Assembly: GCA_029553295.1 (NCBI GenBank)
Contig: JAKPCK010000136.1
Coordinates: 1 to 40,006, forward strand
Reading direction: 5' to 3'
From: Deltaproteobacteria bacterium
Lineage (GTDB): Bacteria; Desulfobacterota; Syntrophorhabdia; Syntrophorhabdales; Syntrophorhabdaceae
Length of the DNA stretch: 40,006 nt
A program made the position numbers and the translations under genes. Shown here one piece after another: positions 9,651 to 18,911 of the stretch (position 1 is the first letter of the stretch; each line of letters opens with the position of its first letter). The notes beneath the pieces were generated by a model, which saw nothing but the letters and a program-made list of their open reading frames with translations, made no database searches and was not told the DNA's origin.

Positions 9651-10347
9651 AAAGATGAATGACCCGGTCCTTAAGGTATCCAATATAAAAAAGAGCTTTA
9701 ATAAAAACGGTAGTGAGATAAGCGTTATAAAGGGTGTGAGCCTTGATGTAATGGAGGGTGATTTTATTACCATAATGGGGCCTTCTGGGGCAGGTAAAAG
9801 CACATTTCTGCATATCCTGGGGACACTGGATAAACCCTCTGAGGGTGAGATATATTTCAGGGGTGAGGATATCCACAGGTATACAGAGGAACAGGCAAGT
9901 ATATTCAGGAACGAGAAGGTTGGCTTTGTATTTCAATTTTATCACCTGCTCCAGGATTTTAATGTCATCGAGAATATCATCATGCCACTTTTGATAAAAA
10001 GGGTAAAGATGAAGGATGCCATGGATAGGGCAGAGAGGTTTTTAGAGATTATGGGTCTTGCAGACAGGCGAAATCATAAGCCAGGGGAACTTTCCGGTGG
10101 GGAACAGCAGAGGGTTGCCATAGCAAGGGCTCTTATCAATGAACCGGAGATAATACTTGCAGATGAACCAACCGGTAATCTGGACAGGAAAACAGGGAAA
10201 GAGGTCTTGAGATATATATTCGAGATATACGAGAGGCTCTCATCTATCCTCATACTCGTAACCCATGACCCTGAACTGGGTATGGCAGGAAAGAGGAGAT
10301 TTAATATGATTGACGGTGAACTTTTTGAAATCAAAGTTCAGGATTAA
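9643..10347 (+). CDS. lolD: Lipoprotein-releasing ABC transporter ATPase LolD
   Basis: ATPase partner of the preceding permease. All ABC motifs are present in order: Walker A (GPSGAGKST), Q-loop (FQFYHLLQ), signature ([15 protein letters not shown]), Walker B ([12 protein letters not shown]) and the H-loop (LVTHD). 234 aa is normal for LolD/MacB-type ATPases. The ATG at 9643 lies within the last codons of lolC; another in-frame ATG is at 9655. Immediate pairing with the LolC/E permease supports LolD over other MacB-like ATPases. Confidence 0.92.
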   Translation: MNRKMNDPVLKVSNIKKSFNKNGSEISVIKGVSLDVMEGDFITIMGPSGAGKSTFLHILGTLDKPSEGEIYFRGEDIHRYTEEQASIFRNEKVGFVFQFYHLLQDFNVIENIIMPLLIKRVKMKDAMDRAERFLEIMGLADRRNHKPGELSGGEQQRVAIARALINEPEIILADEPTGNLDRKTGKEVLRYIFEIYERLSSILILVTHDPELGMAGKRRFNMIDGELFEIKVQD

Positions 10348-10375
10348 TTTTTTTCAAAAAAAATGAAAAAAAATC

Positions 10376-10405
10376 TTGAATATTTTTTAAAATAAAGAGT
10401 ATAAA
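10376..10405 (+). promoter_or_regulatory. Candidate sigma-70 promoter for HU
   Basis: TTGAAT at 10376-10381 and TATAAA at 10400-10405 are separated by 18 nt in a very AT-rich gap. A strong ribosome site (AAGGAGG, 10451-10457) and the HU start at 10464 follow. Prediction by eye only. Confidence 0.45.
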
Positions 10406-10463
10406 CTATCTATAGATGCAGTGTAGATACTGCAAAAATCAAATTCCATAAAGGAGGGGGTTT

Positions 10464-10733
10464 ATGACAAAAGCAGAACTTATTAGCCAGATGGCAGAAG
10501 ATGCCGAGATGACAAAGACGGCTGCTGCAAAGGCCCTGGAGGCCTTTACAGGTGCAGTTAAAGATGCCCTGAAAAAAGGCGAAAAGGTTACACTTGTTGG
10601 TTTCGGCACATTCTCCGTATCCAAGAGAAAGGCGAGAAAGGGCAGGAACCCCAGGACAGGCAAAGAGATTAAGATCCCTGCCAAAAATGTCCCCAAGTTT
10701 ACACCGGGCAAGGCATTTAAAGACGCTGTTTAG
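10464..10733 (+). CDS. hup: DNA-binding protein HU
   Basis: An 89-aa nucleoid protein that bends and compacts DNA as a dimer. It starts MTKAELI and contains the hallmark VGFGTFSV followed by the basic arm GRNPRTGKEIKIPA and a C-terminal VPKFTPGK. A very good ribosome site (AAGGAGGGGG) precedes the ATG. It appears to be a single-gene unit with its own promoter in the preceding AT-rich gap and a terminator behind it. Confidence 0.96.
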   Translation: MTKAELISQMAEDAEMTKTAAAKALEAFTGAVKDALKKGEKVTLVGFGTFSVSKRKARKGRNPRTGKEIKIPAKNVPKFTPGKAFKDAV

Positions 10734-10768
10734 TGATTAATAAGTCTATTTATTGAGAGGCACACTAT

Positions 10769-10804
10769 AAAGGGCTACCTATCTAAAAATGGGGCAGCCC
10801 TTTT
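10769..10804 (+). terminator. Hairpin terminator between convergent HU and hemC
   Basis: AAAGGGCT (10769-10776) pairs with AGCCCTTT (10796-10803), and inner CC/GG pairs extend the stem with a mismatch. The + strand tail is TTTT then ATAATA. The hemC stop codon (10783-10785) lies in the loop, so the hairpin may serve HU on one strand and the hem operon on the other, although the T-run is weaker in the minus direction. Confidence 0.6.
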
Positions 10805-11682
10805 ATAATATCCTCTACCATCTCTTCTGCCTTATTAACATCCCCTGTATATTTTTCTTTGATTATGATATCCCCGCTTTCCTTACCCAAAAATATATTG
10901 ATGGTAAGTCTATCTCCTGATATAGATGCATTTATTCCAAGAGGGACCTGACACCCCCCGCCTATCCCCTTTTGAATCTCTCTCTCTATTGTTATCTCCT
11001 TCAGGCTTTTTTCGTGATTTAGAGGTCTTAATAATTCAAGGATGTCTTTGTTATCTTTTGTCTCTATACCTATAGCACCCTGGCCTGCAGGGGGGACCAT
11101 CACATCAACGGGCAATATCTCCTTTATCTTATCCTGAAGACCCATCCTCTTTACCCCTGCATAGGCAAGTATTATACCATCAAGCTGCCTTTCAGTAATC
11201 TTCCTTATCCTTGTGTCCACATTACCCCTTATATCCACGATATTTATGTCCCTTTTTATATTAATAAGCTGGGACCTCCTCCTTAGGCTGCTCGTCCCTA
11301 TTGTGGCCTTTGGTTTTAATTCATTTATGCCATTATACGTATGGGATATAAATACATCCCTTGGGTCTTCCCTCTCCAGTATAGCGCCTATTGTAAGCCC
11401 ATCTGCCATCTCTGTGGGCATATCTTTGACACTGTGGACAGCCAAATCAATCTGCCCTTTCACCATTGCATCTTCTATCTCCTTTACAAAAAGCCCCTTG
11501 CCACCTACAAGATGGAGTGGCCTATCCCATATGGTGTCACCCTTTGTCTTAATGGTCTTTACCTCAACCTCTATGTGAGGATAGAGGGCCTTTAGCCTCT
11601 CAACAACAATCCCTGTCTGCTTCAGAGCAAGACCACTACCCCTCGTCCCGATAATCCATTTTTTCTTCATCTTCATCTTCAT
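10783..11682 (-). CDS. hemC: Porphobilinogen deaminase (hydroxymethylbilane synthase)
   Basis: Polymerises four porphobilinogens to hydroxymethylbilane in tetrapyrrole synthesis. Family motifs seen are the N-terminal IGTRGSGLALKQT, KGLFVKEIE, HSVKDMPTE, TSSLRRRSQL, and the cofactor-binding cysteine in GGGCQVPLG (about residue 241). About 299 aa, full length. It overlaps the 3' end of hemA by 47 bp. Three in-frame ATGs (11682, 11676, 11670) occur in a GAAGAT-type repeat, so the exact start is uncertain and no clear ribosome site separates them. Confidence 0.94.
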   Translation of the reverse strand: MKMKMKKKWIIGTRGSGLALKQTGIVVERLKALYPHIEVEVKTIKTKGDTIWDRPLHLVGGKGLFVKEIEDAMVKGQIDLAVHSVKDMPTEMADGLTIGAILEREDPRDVFISHTYNGINELKPKATIGTSSLRRRSQLINIKRDINIVDIRGNVDTRIRKITERQLDGIILAYAGVKRMGLQDKIKEILPVDVMVPPAGQGAIGIETKDNKDILELLRPLNHEKSLKEITIEREIQKGIGGGCQVPLGINASISGDRLTINIFLGKESGDIIIKEKYTGDVNKAEEMVEDIIKGLPHF

Positions 11683-12922
11683 AATTAAAGAGATTCTTCA
11701 TTATATCCAGGACCATTGGATTGGTCTGCTGTTTAATCAGCTTTATATGGGGGTGGATTAGCTTGTTTACTATGGTCCTGGTTAGTAGATCAATGCCCTT
11801 TGCCGTATCTTCGTCTATGTTCTTTATTCTGTTAAGCATCTTGTGGAGTTCTTTATTCCTGATACCTTCTGCCTGTTCAATTATATGTGTTATTATGGGA
11901 TGGACCTCAAGCTGTTTTAGCCACTGGCTGAACTTTGCAATCTCTTCCTCTACGATCATCGCGGCATGTTCTGACTCCTTGAGCCTGCCCTCCATGTATC
12001 TCTGGGACAGCTCTTTAAGGTCATCTATGTTGTATAGGTATACGTTTTCTATCTCGTTTATTGCCGGGTCAATATCCCTTGGCACTGCAATATCTATAAT
12101 AAAGATAGGCCTGTTTTTCCTTTTTTTCATAATGGAAGGCATATCATCTCTCTTTACGATATAGTTATCTGACCCGGTGGAGGATAATATCATATCAACC
12201 TTTGTTAAAAGCCCAGGAATCTCTTGAAATGGGCAAGGGGTGCCTGCTATCTCCTCAGACAGTGTCTTTGCCTTCTGAAAGGTTCGGTTGGTGATATATA
12301 TGTCTTTCAGACCCTCTTTTTTAAAATTCTTAAGGGCTATCTCGCACATCTCACCTGCCCCTATAACGAGGATCTTCCTGTTTTTTAGGTGACCGAAGAT
12401 ATGCCTGGAGAGCTCAACAGCCATTGAGCTAATGGACACGGGGTTATAACCTATCCTTGTCTCTGTCCTCACCTTTTTTGCCACATAGAATGTCCTGTGA
12501 AAGAGCCTGTTGAGATAGAACCCTGTTGTCCCCATAAAAGAGGCTGCCCTGTATGCATCTTTTACCTGACCGAGTATCTGGGGCTCACCTATAACCATTG
12601 AGTCGAGACCTGAGGCAACTTGGAAGAGATGCCTGTATGCATCTTCATCGCACAATAGATATGTATATCTGTCAAACCATTCCATCTCAATCTGAAAGGA
12701 ACTGGATAAAATATCCTTTAAAATCTTATATGTTATGTCTATGTCTTCTGTGGCAAGGTATATCTCTGTCCTGTTACATGTGGACAGGACAACACTCTCC
12801 CCTATGCCCCTTGTAGTTAATTGTTTTAGAAAATCATTGAGCCTCTCCTCTGAGACATAGAACCTCTCCCTTATCTCTAACGGGGCTGTGTTGTGATTAA
12901 GACCGAATACAATTATGTGCAT
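11636..12922 (-). CDS. hemA: Glutamyl-tRNA reductase
   Basis: First committed enzyme of C5-pathway tetrapyrrole synthesis, reducing Glu-tRNA to glutamate-1-semialdehyde with NADPH. The catalytic cysteine is in LSTCNRTEIY (about residue 49). GLDSMVIGEPQILGQVKDAY marks the catalytic domain, VIGAGEM the NADPH-binding Rossmann fold, and the C-terminal helical dimerisation domain follows. 428 aa, full length. The acidic tail (YEDEDEEK) is encoded by the repeat that also encodes the Met/Lys start of hemC. AAGGTGA lies just before the ATG. It is 30 nt behind ccsB in the same operon. Confidence 0.95.
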   Translation of the reverse strand: MHIIVFGLNHNTAPLEIRERFYVSEERLNDFLKQLTTRGIGESVVLSTCNRTEIYLATEDIDITYKILKDILSSSFQIEMEWFDRYTYLLCDEDAYRHLFQVASGLDSMVIGEPQILGQVKDAYRAASFMGTTGFYLNRLFHRTFYVAKKVRTETRIGYNPVSISSMAVELSRHIFGHLKNRKILVIGAGEMCEIALKNFKKEGLKDIYITNRTFQKAKTLSEEIAGTPCPFQEIPGLLTKVDMILSSTGSDNYIVKRDDMPSIMKKRKNRPIFIIDIAVPRDIDPAINEIENVYLYNIDDLKELSQRYMEGRLKESEHAAMIVEEEIAKFSQWLKQLEVHPIITHIIEQAEGIRNKELHKMLNRIKNIDEDTAKGIDLLTRTIVNKLIHPHIKLIKQQTNPMVLDIMKNLFNYEDEDEEKMDYRDEG

Positions 12923-12952
12923 GTCACCTTTTTCTATATATTGTCGGTTGTT

Positions 12953-13768
12953 CTATACATATGAGTGGAGTCCGCCCAAGAGAAAATTTACACCCAGAAA
13001 TGTAAACAGGATGGAAAAAAAGCCTATTATCATCATATAGGCGGTCTTTTTCCCCCTCCACCCTATGGCAAGCCTGTTGTGGAGGAGTATGGCGTAAAAT
13101 ATCCATGTTATAAGAGACCATGTCTCTTTGGGGTCCCAACTCCAGTATGAACCCCAGGCTACCCCAGCCCATATAGAGCCTGTTATTATCCCTATGGTAA
13201 GAAAAGGGAAGCCATAGGACATACATCTGTAGTTGATGGTATCCAGGGCCTCAAGGGAAGGCAGTCTCTTGGAAAAGGATGTTATCTTTTTTCTCTTTAT
13301 GCTACGCTCAAGGACCAGATATAATATGGAGATAAAAAAACTGATTAAAAAAACTGCATTCCCTGCAAAGCAAAAAAAGGTATGTATGGGCAGCCAGAAA
13401 CTTTTCAGGATAGGGGGCAGGGGCTTTATCTCAGAGGGGAAGGTGGATGCCCATATAAGGATAATAGATATAACAGGTAGTATTATGGCACCGAGGATCC
13501 CTGTCTTATACACACCCTTGAGATATAGAAAAAAACCAGCAATACACAAGGAAAGAAAGGAGAGGGATTCATGGATATTTGTTATGGGTGTATAGCCTGC
13601 CTCGAAATACCTTACTATGGTTGCCACAAGGTGTGTAAGGAAGCCTGTTAGAAAGAGATAATGGCCTGTTTTTTCTATGTAATCCCTGTTTTTTATAAGA
13701 TAGACAAGATATACCAGTGTTGATAGAAGATAGAAGATGAGTGCTGCATAAAAAAAGAATCTATTCAT
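12953..13768 (-). CDS. ccsB: Cytochrome c assembly protein CcsB/CcsA (HemX-like)
   Basis: Integral membrane protein of about 271 aa with roughly eight hydrophobic helices. It contains the haem-handling tryptophan-rich motif WGSYWSWDPKETW near residue 210, characteristic of the CcmC/CcsA/ResC family that handles haem for c-type cytochrome maturation. Location between sirC and hemA is common in Deltaproteobacteria, where the protein is often called HemX or CcsB. It overlaps sirC by 8 bp. A separate ResB-like partner is not seen in this window. Confidence 0.88.
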   Translation of the reverse strand: MNRFFFYAALIFYLLSTLVYLVYLIKNRDYIEKTGHYLFLTGFLTHLVATIVRYFEAGYTPITNIHESLSFLSLCIAGFFLYLKGVYKTGILGAIILPVISIILIWASTFPSEIKPLPPILKSFWLPIHTFFCFAGNAVFLISFFISILYLVLERSIKRKKITSFSKRLPSLEALDTINYRCMSYGFPFLTIGIITGSIWAGVAWGSYWSWDPKETWSLITWIFYAILLHNRLAIGWRGKKTAYMMIIGFFSILFTFLGVNFLLGGLHSYV

Positions 13769-14441
13769 GGCCAGGTCTTAAGAATTTTTTCCTCATGTCC
13801 TTGATACCCATACTACTCAACTCTTTCACAGTAAACCTGCCTATCTCTTTCATAACCTCTTTTCGAACTACAGGGTCATTCACCTCTTCTATGAGTATCT
13901 TTCTGAATCTGCCCACAAGCCTCACATATCTCAGATAATCCTCTGTGATCAGGTTTTCTATCTCTTTTCTGAGCTTTTTTGAAAAAAGGGGGAGGACACC
14001 AGAGGTTGAGATAGCTATTGTGATAGGCCCTTTTTTCACAATGGATGGGACAATAAAGCTACATAGTTCAGGGTCATCCACTACATTAACCGGGATACCC
14101 CTCTCATTTCCCTCTTTCCTTATGTTACTGTTTATCTCACGATTATCCGTGGCAGCAAAGACAAGGACTGCATCCTTCATGTCTCCGTAATTATATCCCC
14201 TTCTAAGGATTGTGATTTTACCTGATGTCTCGAGCCTTAAAAGCTTTTTTGTTGTTACAGGGCTTATGACCCTTATGGCTGCACCGAATTTTAATAACAT
14301 GAGCACCTTTCTTTCAGCTACCTCTCCACCGCCGAAGACAATACACAGTCTGTCCTTTATGTCTAAAAAAACAGGATAATAAGATTTATCTGGTAATCTG
14401 GAAATCTGTGAACTCCCCTTGATATTCTTCATACCGGACAT
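13761..14441 (-). CDS. sirC: Precorrin-2 dehydrogenase / sirohydrochlorin ferrochelatase-type (SirC/Met8)
   Basis: Oxidises precorrin-2 to sirohydrochlorin with NAD+, feeding siroheme (and possibly alternative haem or cobalamin) synthesis. It has the Rossmann motif VFGGGEVAERK, followed by VFAATDNREIN and VNVVDDPELCSFIVPS. GPITIAISTSGVLP is a further family hallmark. The open frame extends to an ATG at 14489. The start at 14441 is preferred because GGAAA sits about 7 nt before it, and the next gene's upstream part would otherwise be overlapped by more than 100 bp. The start is still uncertain. It probably forms one operon with ccsB, hemA and hemC. Confidence 0.88.
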   Translation of the reverse strand: MSGMKNIKGSSQISRLPDKSYYPVFLDIKDRLCIVFGGGEVAERKVLMLLKFGAAIRVISPVTTKKLLRLETSGKITILRRGYNYGDMKDAVLVFAATDNREINSNIRKEGNERGIPVNVVDDPELCSFIVPSIVKKGPITIAISTSGVLPLFSKKLRKEIENLITEDYLRYVRLVGRFRKILIEEVNDPVVRKEVMKEIGRFTVKELSSMGIKDMRKKFLRPGHE

Positions 14442-14658
14442 CTGTTTTTTCCACAAATGCACCCTGTGGCCCTTTTTTGCTCCAGGCAATCATCTCCTTT
14501 ATAGCATCCTCATTGCCTTCGCACACCATCTCCACCCTTCCATCTCGTAGGTTTCTTACCCAGCCAGTAAGACCAAGCTGTTTTGCCTTCATGGATGTAA
14601 AGTGTCTGAAAAAAACGCCCTGAACAATACCGCTTACAAATATATGTACTCTTTTCAT
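14386..14658 (-). CDS. acyP: Acylphosphatase
   Basis: A 90-aa protein with both catalytic signatures: the phosphate-binding VQGVFFRHF (Arg about residue 18) and GWVRNLRDGRVE (Asn about residue 36). It hydrolyses acyl phosphates; the in vivo substrate is unknown. Its 3' end overlaps the 5' end of sirC. It is the first gene of the minus-strand hem group and is divergent from the activase gene. Confidence 0.92.
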   Translation of the reverse strand: MKRVHIFVSGIVQGVFFRHFTSMKAKQLGLTGWVRNLRDGRVEMVCEGNEDAIKEMIAWSKKGPQGAFVEKTDVRYEEYQGEFTDFQITR

Positions 14659-14676
14659 AACCCAATTATTTATATG

Positions 14677-14704
14677 TTGATTAGATGCCTATTTGTATTA
14701 TAAT
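14677..14704 (+). promoter_or_regulatory. Candidate sigma-70 promoter for the activase gene
   Basis: TTGATT (14677-14682) and a perfect TATAAT (14699-14704) are separated by 16 nt, about 58 nt before the TTG start of the activase. The region between acyP and the activase is AT-rich and holds no other ORF. Prediction by eye. Confidence 0.5.
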
Positions 14705-14762
14705 TAACATAACAACCTTATGCAAATCAAAGGCTTTATTTTAAGCAAGGAGGTGTCCATAA

Positions 14763-17700
14763 TTGTATAGATTAGGAATTGATATAGGTTCGGTAAGTAT
14801 AAATCTTGTGCTCATGGATGATAAGGGCAATATCATCCACAATGAGTATATAAGGCATAAAGGAAGACCCGTGGAGGTGGCAAGAGACCTTATCGAGGCC
14901 CAGATGAGAGATAACAAAGTGGATTTTATAGCAGCAACAGGGACAGGGGCAAAGATGTTTGCATCATTGATAGGTGCAACCTTTGTAAACGAGATTGTTG
15001 CCCTTACAAGGGCTTTTAATCATCTATATCCTGACATAAGAAGCGTCATAGATATAGGAGGTGAGGACTCTAAACTTATAATATTCGAGGATGAGGCAAA
15101 GGCCGGGAGGCTGAAGATTAAAGATTTCTCCATGAATGCCCTCTGCGCCGCAGGGACAGGGTCTTTTCTTGACCAGCAGGCATCGAGGCTCCGTTTTACC
15201 ATAGAGGAATTCAGTGAAGTTGCATTGAAATCAAAGAATCCGCCAAGGATAGCAGGCAGGTGCACGGTATTCGCCAAGTCCGATATGATACACCTCCAGC
15301 AGATTGCAACCCCGGACTATGAGATTGTATCAGGTCTATGCTATGCCCTGGCAAGGAACTTCAAGAGTAATGTGGCAAAAGGCAAGGCCATATTAAAGCC
15401 CGTTGCCTTTGTGGGAGGCGTTGCTGCAAATGCAGGGATGATAAGGGCTATCAAGGATGTGTTTGCATTAAAGGAGGATGAGTTCCTCGTGCCTGAATAC
15501 TTCACATCTATGGGTGCCCTCGGTGCTATATATACAGTGCTCGATGAGCCCTCATTAAAACAGAGTTTTGTGGGTTTTGAAAGGCTAAACAGCTATCTCA
15601 TTGCTGAACAGGAAGGAGAGACACTGGAGAGGCTGGTCCTCTCAAAAGAAAACATAGAGATAGATTATCATGTAAAAACCATAGACAGTGTCACTGATGC
15701 CTATCTCGGTGTAGATGTAGGCTCCATAAGCACCAATCTTGTGGTCATTGATAAAGATAAGAATGTCCTTGCCAAGAGGTATCTCATGACAGAAGGCAGA
15801 CCCCTGGAGGCAGTAAAAAAAGGTCTGGCAGAGATAGGGGAAGAGATTGGCAATAAGGTTAATATACTTGGGGCAGGGACAACAGGCTCAGGGAGATACC
15901 TGACAGCAGATTTTATCGGTGCAGATATAGTGAGAAACGAGATAACAGCCCAGGCAGAGGCAGCTATAAATATAGACCCCCATGTGGACACGATCTTTGA
16001 GATAGGGGGACAGGATTCAAAATATATAAGCATAGATAACGGCGTTGTCGTAGATTTTGAGATGAACAAGGCATGTGCGGCAGGCACAGGGTCTTTTTTG
16101 GAAGAACAGGCAGAAAGACTTGGCATATCCATTAAAGAGGAATTCGGGAAATTAGCCCTTTCTTCAGATAACCCTTTAAAGATGGGCGAGAGATGCACCG
16201 TGTTTATAGAATCAGATCTAGTCCACCACCAGCAGAGGGGTGCAAAGACTGATGACCTCGTAAGCGGTCTGTCATACTCCATTGTTGCCAATTACCTCAA
16301 TAAGGTTGTAGGGGACAGGAGGATAGGCAAGAGGATATTCTTCCAGGGAGGGACTGCCTTTAACAAAGGTGTTGTTGCTGCCTTTGAGAGTACATTGAAG
16401 AGGCCTATCAAGGTCCCACCCCATCATGACGTTACAGGGGCAATAGGTGTTGCCATCCTTGCCATGAAGGAGAGAAACTGGGATAGGAGCACATTTAAGG
16501 GCTTTGATTTGAGTAAAAGGAGATACGAGATAGAGACATTTGAGTGCAAGGGCTGTGAAAACCTCTGTGAGATAAGGAAGGTGACTGTGGAAAAGGAGGC
16601 ACCCCTTTACTACGGCAGCCGATGCGAGAAATACGATGTTGTGAGGAGGGTAGAAAAGAAGGAGATAGAAGACCTCTTCAAGGTAAGGGAGGACCTGCTT
16701 TTCAATGTCTACAATAAGGAGGCAGATGGTGATGTCATAGGGATACCGAGGATCCTGAACATGCACGAGCTAATACCCTTCTGGAAGGCGTTTCTTACAG
16801 AACTGGGCTTCAAGGTTGTTTTCTCTGACGCCACCAACAAAAAGATAATAAGGGAGGGCGTAGAGAACATAATAGTAGAGTCCTGCTTCCCCATAAAGCT
16901 TGCCCACGGCCATATCCTGAACCTCATCAATAAAGGCATAAAAAATATTTTTATACCCAGTGTAATAAACTTTAAAAGCCCCTCAAGGCATATTGCCAAC
17001 ACATTTGCCTGTCCATATGCCCAGTCCATACCCTATACTGTAAAGGCATCTATAGACTTTGATGCCCATGGGGTAAGGGTATTATCCCCTGTTGTCTATT
17101 TTGGTCTCGGTGAACAGACAACCCTGAACAATCTCAAGGCCTTTGGCAAGACCATCAAAAAATCAGCCTCTAAGGTAAAGAGGGCATTCAATATAGCCAA
17201 AGAGACCCAGGCACTTTTTTATGAGAGGTGTCTCGATGCAGGCAGGAGATTCCTCTCTTCGGTAAAGGACGATGAAAAGGTTATGGCAATTATTGGTAGG
17301 CCTTACAACAGTTGCGATGCCGGTGCAAACCTCAATATACATAAAAAGCTCATTGACCTCGGTGTAAAACCTGTGCCCCTTGATATGCTGCCTTTGATGG
17401 AGGGGGTTGAGGAGGATGAGGACTTAAGGGATATGTATTGGGGTTATGGACAGAGGATACTCAGGGCTGCCAAGATAGTAAAGAGACATGACAATTTTTA
17501 CGGTGTCTATATAACCAATTTCGGTTGCGGTCCTGATTCATTTATAACCCATTTCTTTAAAAAGACCATCAAGGGAAAGCCATTCTTGCAGCTTGAGATT
17601 GACGAACACAGTGCCGATGCAGGTATAATCACCAGGCTCGAGGCATTCCTTGACAGTATAAAGAATGCAAAGATCGAAAAAACCATAGAGGTCTTCAGGC

Positions 17701-18911
17701 CTGTCCATTTTACAAGGGATGGAAATAACAGAAGGGTTTATATCCCTTATATGTGCGACCACTCTATTGTCCTGTCCGGTGCATTCAGGGCATGCGGGGT
17801 AGATGCTGAGGTCATGGGGGAGTCCAATGAGAGCACTGTGGTATTGGGTAGAAAGTTCACTACAGGCAAGGAATGCTATCCATGCATACTAACCACCGGT
17901 GATATGATAAGGACAACACAGAGAGAGGACTTTAACCCTGAAAAGAGTGCATTTTTTATGCCCTCCGGGGCAGGGCCATGCCGCTTTGGTCAATACAATA
18001 GATTTCACAGGATGGTCCTCGATGAGCTTGGCTTCAACAATGTCCCCATATATGCCCCCAACCAAGACCATCGTTTCTATGATGAACTCCATGTAGTAGG
18101 GGATAGATTCTCCCGTCTTGGATGGAGGGCTATTGTTGCAACAGATTTACTTATAAAACTCCTCCACGAGACAAGGCCTTTTGAGGTAAATAAGGGCGAG
18201 ACAGACAGACTCTACGAACATGCAAGGGGTCTTATTACAGAAAGCATAGAGAGGGGAGGAGATGACCTGGAGGATATCCTGAAGGATATAGTGAGGGATT
18301 TTTTAAATATCAGAAAGACAGGTGAGAAAAAACCCATTGTGGGGATAGTGGGAGAGATATACATAAGGTCTAATAGATTCAGCAATAATGACCTTGTGAG
18401 AAAGGTTGAGGAGTTTGGCGGCATGGCATGGCTTGCCCCTGTGGCAGAGTGGATAACCTATGTTAATTACATGGCGAAGATAAAGAGCCTCCGCAAGATA
18501 AAATTTTCAAACCTCTTCAACATATTTCTCACTGATTATTATCAGAAAAAAGAGGAGCACAGACTCGAGAGTATCTTTGAAGGGCATATAAAATATGGCA
18601 GGGAGCCAAGGATAAAGGACATAATAGAAAAGGCAAAACCTTATATACACATAAGCTTTGAGGGTGAGGCCATACTGACTGTGGGTAAATCCATTGATTT
18701 TATTGAAAAGGGTGTCTCTGGTATAATAAATGCAATGCCCTTTACATGTATGCCCGGGACCATCTCATCGGCAATCATGAAGCTGCTCCAGAACAGATAT
18801 AATATCCCTGTCATCAATATAGCCTTTGACGGACAGGGTACGACCAATATCATGACAAGGCTCGAGGCGTTCATGCATCAGGTTAAAGAGAATTTTTACA
18901 GCAATGGATAA
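14763..18911 (+). CDS. Giant CoA-substrate-specific enzyme activase (tandem BadF/HgdC-type ATPase, 1382 aa)
   Basis: Two ASKHA ATPase domains of the 2-hydroxyglutaryl-CoA dehydratase activator type lie in tandem. The first spans residues 1-265 (GIDIGSVSINLV, IDIGGEDSK, CAAGTGSFLDQQ) and the second about 313-580 (GVDVGSISTNLV, EIGGQDSK, CAAGTGSFLEEQ). Each has the cysteine of CAAGTG plus a second one in GRCTVF / GERCTVF, expected to hold a [4Fe-4S] cluster between subunits. A DUF2229 domain (about 659-780) and a HgdB/C-like C-terminal half follow, with several further Cys. The TTG start is supported by AAGGAGGTG at 14747-14755. Such long fusions are common in anaerobes, but their substrate is not established. 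It overlaps the CorC-like gene by 8 bp. Confidence 0.85.
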   Translation: MYRLGIDIGSVSINLVLMDDKGNIIHNEYIRHKGRPVEVARDLIEAQMRDNKVDFIAATGTGAKMFASLIGATFVNEIVALTRAFNHLYPDIRSVIDIGGEDSKLIIFEDEAKAGRLKIKDFSMNALCAAGTGSFLDQQASRLRFTIEEFSEVALKSKNPPRIAGRCTVFAKSDMIHLQQIATPDYEIVSGLCYALARNFKSNVAKGKAILKPVAFVGGVAANAGMIRAIKDVFALKEDEFLVPEYFTSMGALGAIYTVLDEPSLKQSFVGFERLNSYLIAEQEGETLERLVLSKENIEIDYHVKTIDSVTDAYLGVDVGSISTNLVVIDKDKNVLAKRYLMTEGRPLEAVKKGLAEIGEEIGNKVNILGAGTTGSGRYLTADFIGADIVRNEITAQAEAAINIDPHVDTIFEIGGQDSKYISIDNGVVVDFEMNKACAAGTGSFLEEQAERLGISIKEEFGKLALSSDNPLKMGERCTVFIESDLVHHQQRGAKTDDLVSGLSYSIVANYLNKVVGDRRIGKRIFFQGGTAFNKGVVAAFESTLKRPIKVPPHHDVTGAIGVAILAMKERNWDRSTFKGFDLSKRRYEIETFECKGCENLCEIRKVTVEKEAPLYYGSRCEKYDVVRRVEKKEIEDLFKVREDLLFNVYNKEADGDVIGIPRILNMHELIPFWKAFLTELGFKVVFSDATNKKIIREGVENIIVESCFPIKLAHGHILNLINKGIKNIFIPSVINFKSPSRHIANTFACPYAQSIPYTVKASIDFDAHGVRVLSPVVYFGLGEQTTLNNLKAFGKTIKKSASKVKRAFNIAKETQALFYERCLDAGRRFLSSVKDDEKVMAIIGRPYNSCDAGANLNIHKKLIDLGVKPVPLDMLPLMEGVEEDEDLRDMYWGYGQRILRAAKIVKRHDNFYGVYITNFGCGPDSFITHFFKKTIKGKPFLQLEIDEHSADAGIITRLEAFLDSIKNAKIEKTIEVFRPVHFTRDGNNRRVYIPYMCDHSIVLSGAFRACGVDAEVMGESNESTVVLGRKFTTGKECYPCILTTGDMIRTTQREDFNPEKSAFFMPSGAGPCRFGQYNRFHRMVLDELGFNNVPIYAPNQDHRFYDELHVVGDRFSRLGWRAIVATDLLIKLLHETRPFEVNKGETDRLYEHARGLITESIERGGDDLEDILKDIVRDFLNIRKTGEKKPIVGIVGEIYIRSNRFSNNDLVRKVEEFGGMAWLAPVAEWITYVNYMAKIKSLRKIKFSNLFNIFLTDYYQKKEEHRLESIFEGHIKYGREPRIKDIIEKAKPYIHISFEGEAILTVGKSIDFIEKGVSGIINAMPFTCMPGTISSAIMKLLQNRYNIPVINIAFDGQGTTNIMTRLEAFMHQVKENFYSNG

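Noticed and set aside
10317-10355. Intrinsic terminator at the end of lolD (TGAACTTT / AAAGTTCA)
   Set aside because: The stem is AT-rich, lies inside the last codons, and the T-run begins 6 nt after the stem, so it is too weak to call.
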